Assembly: GCA_019914995.1 (NCBI GenBank)
Contig: CM034142.1
Coordinates: 1,488,001-1,552,000, forward strand
Direction: 5' to 3'
From: Acanthochlamys bracteata
Taxonomy: Eukaryota; Streptophyta; Magnoliopsida; Pandanales; Velloziaceae
Length of the DNA stretch: 64,000 nt
Part shown: positions 54,901 through 64,000 of the stretch, piece by piece
Position numbering within the stretch: the first letter of the stretch is position 1
Layout of the letters: the number at the start of each line of letters is the position of its first letter
Made by a program: the position numbers and the translations under genes
Notes under the pieces: generated by a model
What the model was told of the DNA's origin: nothing
The model's database searches: none
Seen by the model: only the letters and a program-made list of their open reading frames with translations

Positions 54901-57195
54901 ACCATAATCTTAGGCAACACTACACATGGATACCCCTCACATATTCTAAAACGCAAAAATATTAAGACTTGCTTATCATAAATTAACTTTTTTGGATAAA
55001 AAATTCACTTTCGAATAATTTGTTATATATATATTTTTAATTTAGTTTCTAACAATTTATTTTGAGTCTTTTTTTTTTTTGACAAATAAATGATATGATG
55101 TGTATAATTCAGCAGTTCACTGTGTCATTGGGTCCTCTATTAAAACTCAACAATAATTTTCTTGCATGTGTAATTGGGGTTCATACATGCCCCAGTAACG
55201 CTGCAGAGTCAAATTGGAGTGGTTGAAAATTCTTTATATAATAAATAACATGAAACAGAGTGAGCAACAGAATTGCTAACTCCAATTCAAAAGGAGAAGG
55301 TATGTAATTAAAACTGCTGTACTGCATTTGTTGTCCTCTATGAAATTAATAACTGTTTTGCACTCCATTTCAATTTTAGTTGTTTTTACAAATTTTTATT
55401 TTAATAAATAATTTATAATATTTTTGTCTATCGATTTTCTTAATTTTTTTTATATCGTTTTGATCAAAAGAACATATGAAGATCTATTTATGATCTGATT
55501 AAATTTCAATTTTATGGACGTGATAACGACCATAAATTTCCTACCTATTTGACAAGAGACAAGTTAGTAGATCAATTATTTGTAATATATAAGTGAAAAT
55601 TTTAACAACATGTTTTTCCTGAGTTTGTATGCTTTTAAATAGCCTCATATTGATCAAAATCTATTAGGGAACATTGTTTATTTTACTTAATAAAAGCACA
55701 CTCAATCAAGACCGAAGTAAATGAGTATGCATGATGGAATTTCTGATTTGAGCTTTTAATTTTTAGTGTTATTCTTTTCATAAGAATTAACTTTCTAAGA
55801 AATATAATCCTTTTTTAAGAAATAGTTTTAAAAATATTACAAATTTAAATTATTTAAATAATATAATAAGTCATCTAGAAGTGACCTTCGACTAAAAAAG
55901 TCACTTCAGATAAAGTTGAGATCACTTTTAACTTATCAACTCCAAACTGTTAAAAGCGACCAAGACTATGTTAAAGTTCTTACATTATAGAGTATTTTAG
56001 TTTTTAACTTCTATTAAGACTCAGCTTTAAGGACTTCTTATTTTGTGAAAATTGAGTTATAAAAAAATAAATTATTTAAAAAATTAATTGTTAAAGATGA
56101 ATTTAATTTTATATTTATTTTTACTTAGAAGTTGAGTTTATAAGTCATACTTGTAATTTTAAAATATGATTATTAAAAGTGAAGTATAAATATGAGTTAC
56201 GAAAAATAAAATATTTAGTAAATAATAATCATAGAAATTTTCCGGAGCTCAGTTTGGTCAGAAAAAGCAAATCCTGAGATATTACCTGTATACAATATCG
56301 AACAAATTTGATGCAACTTGTAGAACAAAACTTGATCGCAAGAAATACTTCGTTTTTTTTAATGTAAGGTATGCTAAAGTTTCTTAAATCATTCTTCCTA
56401 TACACATCTTTACCTCTTATTAAAATACTTAAGTGAAATTTCCAATGTAAGGTCCCCAGACTATACATTATTATCATCATATCAAATATAAGATTTGCGA
56501 TTTTGGTAAAATTATAAGTATCCATAGATTTCAACTTAGTAGATTTTCTTTTATAGACATATGTGAACCCAATTCTATAATCTTTGTGCAGACAACTTCT
56601 CAAACAACTGCATGAACAGATGCTGGCAGCAATACACTAGGATTAATCTCAAGCAATAGACAACAGCTACAAGTTATCCTGCTAAATAAGGTCAGCTAGA
56701 TGAATTCTGTCACACTCCCCTTCAACTCACATATAGATTACCTTTCTCACACACAAAAAGATAGAGCTCACCTTCTTCCAATCTTCTGCTTTCTTTGTTT
56801 TGTTTTTCCCCGCATAAGTATAAAACAAAAGTAGAAAATATAATAAGCAAATATTTCTTCGCAAAACTTTCTTCCCACAAATATTTCATACAACAACCAA
56901 CTTTCCAGAATTCCACTAATTTTAGCTTCTCCAGTTTTCTCTCTATTCTTGTTTCACAGGTGTTGTTGTTTTGTTTTTTCTCACAAGCTAAATGCCACAA
57001 AGCTGTATGCAACTTCTTCAAACAATTCATGCCTAAAGCATGAACTGCAAGAGTCCCCACTTGAACTTATTCTAACCCTTTTCTCTTTTCTTTTTGTCAA
57101 TTTCCACTCACCATCATTTTGCTTTTGGCATGTTCTAACCAAAACCAAACTTTACCTGTGAAACAAAAACAAAACAAGCAAAACCTCCCTGTTTC
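54901..57195. other. Spacer and 3' flank of the cyclin gene
   Basis: A decayed half-foldback F lies at about 55440-55560 (GTTTTGATCAAAAGAACATATG). The 124-codon minus frame at 56229-56603 is Lys/Ile/Phe-rich without family resemblance. 56700-57195 is the likely 3' UTR and downstream region of the cyclin gene; no second gene seen. Confidence 0.35.
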
Positions 57196-59407
57196 TTATG
57201 AAACTGATGGTCTATCGTTTAACTTTCTCCGCTTGCATGGTGAAGAACTTTGAAGTGAATTTGTTTGTGAACTAACTGTTGTTTCATCACTCTTGTAGCT
57301 CCTGCATGCAGCATCCAGTACACCCATTGGACTCTGCGGTAAAGATGAAATGGATGGACTGCTGTTCTTATGAATTCTAATTCCGAAGAATATAAAGTCT
57401 TGAATCACTTCAATGCATTTCATTACTCTCTCCTACAACAATGACAGTGTTAAAATGTATTCAATTTTGTTAAAAGATGGAAAACAATTGTTTGTTGCAT
57501 AGTTAAAGGCAGTTACTGAATGCTCACCTTTTTCACATATTTACAGCTACTTAATGCTTTGTCCAGATCTACAGCTTGTGATTCCCCTAATACAGCTAAA
57601 GCGACTGCTGCAGCAACTTCCGAAGGCCTGAATGCTAAGAAATCTATCCCTGTATTACAAATATTATCCAAAAACAAATTCAGCCACAATTTAATTAATT
57701 CTGCTACATTATCATTTTGACGAGAAATCACAATTTCATTTATATGATGAAAATGGTGTTACCTCTAGCGGTGCACATGATGAGTTCAACAGCTCTAGAT
57801 AGGAACGATTTTTGTGGGGAATCACCTCCATTGAACTGGTAAAGAAAGAAATCTATGAACGAGAAAGGAGTTACTGATTGCATTCTCCACTTGAGTGTGC
57901 TCAGAACAAGAAGCTCCATTCTCTGAATAGTCCTAGCTTCAAAAACATACCTTGCTTCGGCTATCTATTAAGTTTAGATATATAAGTGAAAATGGAGTGA
58001 CTTAACTAATTGAATTTCAACAGAGAACATTCGCATTTGAACTTAAAGTCACCTGTAGATCAAGTGACAAAGGGATGTCAGTTTCCTCTACCTTTGCACC
58101 TAATGATAGGCAAGCGACAGATAATAATTGGGTCATCCAAGCCTTGCCTTCCTGAATTATAACAATGCTGATATCAGAATTTATCAGCAAAATTTTGCCA
58201 ATGCTAGCAAATTCCGTTTGAACAAATGACATTTTAGATTAAAATGTCATTCTTGCAGCAATTACACTTTAATGAATTAAGATGCAGCAACTACATACAA
58301 GAACTAAGAAAGATTAGAATCATGACATTGCAATGGTTCTTACAGGGAGCTCATAGGCGGAGAGAAACCGATCCAAGTAATTCACCGACAGATAAGCACT
58401 CAATGGTCTGAAGCCATAATGTGCATGAACCTGTTGATTAGAAGTCAGCATTATCACAGCAAGTTTATCAAGGATAAAAGAGAAAAGGGAAACAAGTAGA
58501 AAGTTAAAGAAAGAAGAGACCATCTAGCACCAATCTAATAAAGCATTTACAATTCAAGAGACCAAATACTGTAACCAATAAAAATTTAGCCAATTCTTCT
58601 AGAATCATAACCACAAAACACAAATAGGTAACTGCACTAAAAGACTTTTTTTCTGCAGATGGCCTGCATTTAAGGCACAAATTAATGGACATTTGAAAAA
58701 AGTTTACCTTCCAGTCTCACCTTTGCGCTTATGACTAATAATATAGAAAAAAACAATCAATTCTCTGGTGGACACAATAAAACAAGTAAATTTTCACCCA
58801 AAAATTGGAACTGCTTAGTAAGAAAAGAGCACAAAATATCCACATTGATCACCTGGCTACATAACAATGACACTTTTTCCCAACAAAATTAATCAAACAG
58901 AAAACACCAAACTAGGTTACACAAAACCTACCGAAAAAAGAAAAGAAATCATTAATTAGAGATAACACTTCATACCCATTTCTTGGTAACAGCAAAAAAG
59001 TAAACCCCAGAAATTAAGCAAAAAACATAAAATATATAAAATAAATTGAAGAAATTTAAATAAAATAAGGAAGAAGGGGAAAAAATTTCCACCTTGCAAA
59101 TCCAATCAATGGCATCTCTTCTGATAGAGGGGTCAAGAGCACCAGTGAGAAGCCTAGAAACATAATCCTCTCTAGGCAAATGCTCAACTTCTCTATCAAC
59201 CAAAACCTCTAAACACTCATCAGATAGAATAGGAAAATTTATCAATAAATCCTCATAAGTTGAAAACTCAGTATTTTGCCCTCTACTCTTCTCCACAACA
59301 ACACCACTCTTCCCCTCTCCTTCTTGATCATCATCATCAAAACCCAGAACACTGTAGTTGTCCTCAGCACACAGAAGAATGGAAGAACAGTCAAAGCTCA
59401 AACCCAT
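57196..59407 (-). CDS. CYCD: D-type cyclin (CYCD2/CYCD4 type)
   Basis: Six exons on the minus strand: 59407-59093, 58430-58344, 58151-58053, 57964-57763, 57649-57528, 57432-57196. All borders are GT/AG and in phase, giving 353 aa. N terminus carries LLCAE (11-15), the LxCxE retinoblastoma-binding motif, and an acidic stretch (24-29). Cyclin N domain covers roughly 70-200: DREVEHLPREDY, RRDAIDWICK, YLSVNYLDRFLS, LLSVACLSLGAKVEET. Cyclin C domain follows to about 300 (FRPSEVAAAVALAVLGES), then a Ser-rich tail with KRRKLND. CycD binds CDKA and drives G1-S by phosphorylating RBR. Length, six exons and start sequence fit the CYCD2/CYCD4 group; the exact member cannot be decided by eye. Confidence 0.93.
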
Positions 59408-59960
59408 TACTTAATAGAACAAGAAAAAATTTTCTTGATTAGAGATGGGATTTTTGTGGATTTTTCTCAAGAAACAGATGGTCTGATGGATGGAAATAGT
59501 GGAAGTACTTGATCTTTACTTGATTTTCTTGAAGATTTGGGATTATTGTTCATCACCCCCTCCCCCTCAAACGAGTGCACGTTTTCATGAGATGTTAAGC
59601 AGAAAAAGATGAGCTTTTTTTCTTTTGGGGGCAGTGTTGCAGAGAGAGAGAGAGGGGAGGGAGGGGACTACTGTTGCAGAGGGAAAAAGGGGAGAGAGAG
59701 TGGGGTTTTGTAGGGGTATTGAACGATAAAAGAAAGAATTTCAAGAGTAATTTGAAAAACTAGCTCTGGGTAAAATCGTGAATTTTAAGAGTTGTGATAA
59801 TAAAAAAGATTGCTTTCTGTCTCATGGAAAGAGTAAAGATTGCTGCTATTCTTCTTTTTTTCTTTTTTATGCTTCGAGACTTTGTTTTTTGGGTATTTGG
59901 GAATTGAGTATTCGCGTGATCACTAACAAATGGTATTTTACAAAATAGGTACTGCAATTC
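59408..59960 (-). promoter_or_regulatory. 5' UTR and promoter region of cyclin D
   Basis: Upstream of the ATG on the minus strand. It holds a purine-rich GAGAGAGAGAGAGAGGGGAGGGAGG tract (59640-59670; first 20 nt GAGAGAGAGAGAGAGGGGAG), that is CT-rich in transcript sense as common in plant leaders. Several T-runs are present. No E2F-type site (TTTSSCGC) was found in a quick reading. A TATA box could not be fixed. Confidence 0.35.
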
Positions 59961-62900
59961 ACTATTGAAATGTTAGCATTCCTATTTTAAAAAAGAATTT
60001 TATTTCCCTCTTGATCATCTAAAAAAAATTATTATTGATTAAGTAATTAGTATAAAATTTTTAAAATAATATTTAATTAAAACCTTATTTTCTAGAAAAA
60101 TATATCTCTAATATTTAATTTTTTGAAGTTTAAAACAAAAATTACAAAACAATCATGATAAATGTTGTCTTAATTTGTAAATAAAAGTATAAAGAGGTCC
60201 AGTTTTGCAAACTATATCTTGGAATTATATGATGAGACATTGATTAGAAAGAGGCATGACTTTGGAATGGTTTGGTTGTATGTGCGTGTGATTAGGTTAT
60301 TATTAACGTTATTATGATTTGTTACAGATAAAAAAATTATTACTAAAATAACTACATTTTTTACCATTAATAACAACCAAGGGAAAGTGTTGTTTTGCAA
60401 TACATGAACAAAACTTTCTTTGGTTAATTTTTCATTTCCAAGAATTAAATAAATTACAATAAATTGTTTAACTAGTCAAGTGGCACTTCCCAATTTCATC
60501 AGAGTTAATGTTATCTTAATTTTTTTAATTTAAATTTTCATAACAAAGAAAAAGATTAGTTACTAATTAATTTAGAGCTCGTTTGGTAGTACTTATTTTT
60601 TCATTTTTATTCTAATTTTTTATTTTATTTTATATAATAAATTTTTAAAAATATTTTACAGAATTTTTTAAAAATTTAAAAAGTATAAAAAAATTTACGC
60701 CGTAAAACTTTAGTATATTTTTTAAATAAAAAAATATAACTTATTTTTAAAAATTTTTAAAATATTTTTCGTATCGAAAAAAAAAAAAATTCAAAAAACA
60801 CTCCCTCTTACTAGTATAATATTCGTTCTTAATGCAAGATCATGAATTTGACAAAATGGAAGGCATCATTTGTGTGACTCACTTCATTTAAGTAATTCGA
60901 ATTTTTTTAAAAAAAATTGATACTTTCTCTACACAAAATCAATTTACTAATAATGAAAAAGCTATTCATTTCCAAATTACAATCAATTGGCAGATAATTA
61001 ATAACATATAAAGAAACGTAATAGTCTTTAATTATGAAAGACCTTTGAAACTCGAAAACTTGTCTCGTATTTGGACTTCATTTAAGACAAAAGTTAGTGT
61101 AAGAAACTCGTGAATTCATAGTTAATAAAATTTTGATTTAAAATTTAAAATTTTACTATTATAATTTTACTTAGCCAAAACAATAATATTTCAATTAAAA
61201 GCATATTTTAAATAAAATTCTAGTATGATTGCGATCTTAATCGTAAAATCGATAATATTACGATCTTTTAACATTCTCACGCAATTTCATTTAGAGAGAT
61301 ATTTTGTAATCATCAGCAAAACTAATATTATATTTTTGAGCCATATTTCTTCCTCAATCGCGCTTAGTTTTGCCCCTTTTTTTTTTTCCGTTTCTGATCT
61401 CTAATTCTCTCTTTTAAATTGGCGTTCAAGAGATACCTTTCTCCAGATTGTCAATAGATTCTTGCTTTTATATCCATCAAAAGAGGATTTCTTTCTTCTA
61501 CTCCATTATTGCTTTAATTCGACGGTTGTTTTGTCAAATCTCTACTGCTCGTTGGGTGTTTTCTTCAGTTCTTCTGGTACGATGATTTAGAATTTATGTC
61601 ATCATTGAAAAAAATATGAATTTGGCGTACCTCTTTTTTTTCACTTAGCATGTTTTTTTGAATATAGCCAAATTCATGTTTTTTTTTTCCATGATGATAT
61701 AAATTCTTCATTTCCTAGAAGAATTTGTTTATTGCAGTAATGTATTCTCAGGAGATGAGCCTCACCAATAAGAGCTTTTTTTTGGATCATGCGCCTTTTA
61801 ATTTAATTGCAATGGATTTCCAATATTAAGTAGAACTAAAACCTCTTATCTATATTCCAAAAATCATACAAAGAAAACTATAGATTGATTAATCACCTAT
61901 ATATATGATGTAAAATAATTGCAATCTTATGTTTATTTTTGTTTCAAATTTGGTAAGGTGATTGAAATGGTTCATAACCGTGACAGTAGTTTAAGGAATT
62001 CTTTGGGATTACTAAAAGGATAGGTGCTTTTGAAAAAAAAAATTATTTTCAATTTTTTGAAAATTATTTTTTTAATAATAATAATTATTATACATAAATA
62101 TTCTATTAGGTAGAATTCATCTATTCCAAAATTCTTAAAAAAATTAAAGTATAAAATTTCTTTTTATAAAGTAGTGGGGATGAGTTTCCAAATTGGGGGT
62201 AAAACGCACCCCAAACATGCCCTAAGTGTGTTTATTTTATCCCCAACAAGACAAACTTTCAGATAACTTTGAAGTGATTTTCTATATTTAATTTTACAAA
62301 TTTATTCACACAGATAACTCGCTTCATACAAACTATTTATTTCTAAATTTATGGAGCCCAATATTCAAAGAATGCACAAACATTGATATGTATCATTGTT
62401 CAAACTGATGTCAAACTTAGGATAATATGTATCATTGTATCTTTTCCCAATCCAAAACGGCTTTTAAATTTCTTTAAATTTATCTATATTTGAGTTCGCA
62501 AATTTATCAAAATCGTTTTGGTCTAATATAAATTAAAATTTATGTGATAACATGCACTAAACCAAAAGTAAGTAATTTTAGAAAATGTTAAGTTTTTAGT
62601 GATATAACTAATTTTTAATTGACGTGTTACACTATGGACATCAAGCTATTCAAGTCCTGTATTTTATCTAGAAGAGCTTGGAGTTTAAATTTTATTAGAA
62701 GTGTTTAAGTTTTAATAGAAAATTAGTATTTGTTTATACAATAAGAATCCTACGTAGAGATAAATTCTTATAAAAGAAGGCTCTCCGTTGCATGGGTAAG
62801 AGATTAGTATTAAGTATCTAAATTATGTTAAAGTCCTAATCTTACTAGAATTGTAGTAGAATTAGAACTTTAATTATGAGTTTTAATTATAAATAAGAGT

Positions 62901-63719
62901 GCTTATATATATTAAAAATCATGGAAGAAAAATTGAGCTAACTATTTTATATTAATTATCATTTTATCTAGCATTAAAATAATTTCGCGATTCGTGTGAT
63001 CACGAATCATAATAAAACCTTAAGCTTGAAATGAATCAGGAAGAATACAAATGTAATGCATAACAAATTTTCACATGTTAATTCATATAACTCAACTGGG
63101 TCAAGTGTTTCAAGATTTATAAGGAAAATGGGCTATAGAGATTAAAATTCCTTGATTTAGGTCATTTTTACTTTGCTTAGGAAGTGATTTTTTTCACTTT
63201 CTGATGATTTTTTAAGTAACTTTTTACGTTTTACTTTTATAAATTTATTCTCATAAATTACAATTTATTCTCCAATAATTTGCTCATAAAAATTTATTTT
63301 CCATAAATTAACTTCTGCGTAATTAAACGTGTCCATGCAGTTAGTTTATTCAGTTCCTTTTCCTCCAATGTGAGTGTCAAGAATATAATTAGAATAAAAA
63401 TTATATACTATGGTTTACACTTGAATAAGATCACAATGTTGTTCTTTCTTTGATATCCATATTTTAGAATTTAGGCAATATTGCTCTAAGATCCGAATAA
63501 AATTTATGAAATTTATTTATTTGAGGAGATATATTGATCATGTATATATATGAGAGATAACCAAGGACCCAAAAAATGTGGTTACTTATCCCTTAATACT
63601 TAGTAAATTCTTAGCTTACAAAAATAAATAATTTTGTAGATAGAGATTATGTTTATTATGAAAAAAGATTAATAATAATAGTAATAATGTTTGCATTGAT
63701 TAGTCTATCTCAGGATATT
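59961..63719. other. Intergenic AT-rich DNA with MITE remnants
   Basis: 60570-60815 is an M1 MITE (head GAGCTCGTTTGGTAGTACTT; tail AAAAAACACTCCCTC). 62030-62225 ends CCCCAAACATGCCCTAAG, an M1-like tail. 61105-61275 recalls the M2 element at 14690. 61340-61600 is pyrimidine-rich, leader-like sequence (GATCTCTAATTCTCTC) without a reading frame after it. No gene recognised. Confidence 0.4.
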
Positions 63720-64000
63720 AGACTGGCAATTCGAATTCCTAGTTCGGATCAATTCATATAATAATCGGATCAAAATTATTCAACTATAATCCGACCTATT
63801 TATTTATATGGGTCAAAATTGTCAACCCTAATCCAATCTATTTATAACCGGATCAACCTTAGATCGACCCATTTAATAATTAAAATTATTAAAATAAAAA
63901 TTATAAATATTAATTTTTATTAATAATATATAAAAATTATTAATTGTGATATATTTAAAAAAATATTAATTTTGACAAAATTTATAAATTAAATAAAAAT
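63720..64000. repeat. Dispersed AT-rich repeat family R3, copy 3 (cut by window end)
   Basis: Reverse orientation of 1816-2090: GTTCGGATCAATTC, AATCGGATCAAAATTATTCAA, GGGTCAAAATTGTCAACC, GATCGACCCATTTAATAATT and the shared A/T core. Continues beyond the window. Confidence 0.6.

Noticed and set aside
56229..56603. 124 aa minus-strand frame
   Set aside because: AT-rich composition, no motif, no resemblance; length is within chance for this region.
1..64000. tRNA, rRNA, CRISPR or viral insertion
   Set aside because: No cloverleaf with A/B boxes, rRNA core words, spaced direct-repeat array or viral capsid/replicase motif was seen by eye; a tRNA scan would be needed to exclude tRNA genes.

Overview
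This is nuclear DNA of a flowering plant. Spliced genes with GT/AG introns lie in AT-rich sequence full of class I and class II transposons. Nothing I can read fixes the species. No bacterial, organellar or viral gene is present, and there is no operon logic.

Three intact-looking host genes are supported. (1) 2.73-3.81 kb (+): an intronless receptor-like cytoplasmic kinase. (2) 35.23-40.35 kb (+): a four-exon NPH3 (NON-PHOTOTROPIC HYPOCOTYL 3), the phototropin-signalling BTB protein, with its C-terminal 14-3-3 site. (3) 57.20-59.41 kb (-): a six-exon D-type cyclin of the CYCD2/CYCD4 kind, with an LxCxE motif near the N terminus. They do not form a pathway. A decayed RraA-like gene fragment (5.24-5.80 kb) has a MITE inside its former reading frame.

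Layout. 0-2.7 kb: intergenic, with a near-perfect hairpin (1.15-1.27 kb) and a dispersed AT-rich repeat. 3.9-7.9 kb: MITEs, the RraA pseudogene and four hairpins in a row. 7.9-10.9 kb: ruined Ty3/gypsy element carrying a MITE. 11.0-13.8 kb: a second decayed gypsy-type element with both LTRs. 15.7-20.3 kb: full-length but dead Ty1/copia on the minus strand, with LTRs, PBS and PPT. 20.3-26 kb: AT-rich intergenic DNA with foldback elements. 26.2-31.6 kb: truncated Mutator-like element (MULE) with a FAR1-type transposase pseudogene and one long terminal repeat. 31.6-41.5 kb: the NPH3 gene island. 41.5-43.5 kb: an orphan inverted copy of the same long MULE end. 43.9-50.6 kb: a complete 6.7 kb MULE with about 1.85 kb terminal inverted repeats around a FAR1/MULE transposase gene. 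50.6-56.7 kb: intergenic. 57.2-59.4 kb: cyclin D. 59.5-64 kb: intergenic.

The most interesting pattern is the class II family. The complete MULE, its two orphan relatives and several 350-480 bp foldback MITEs sit against (TA)n microsatellites and have similar outer ends (roughly GGGATA followed by GGCAC or GCACA). This suggests one transposition system that targets TA repeats, with foldback MITEs as its possible non-autonomous partners. Two foldback elements lie in NPH3 intron 3, and inverted MULE ends flank NPH3 on both sides.
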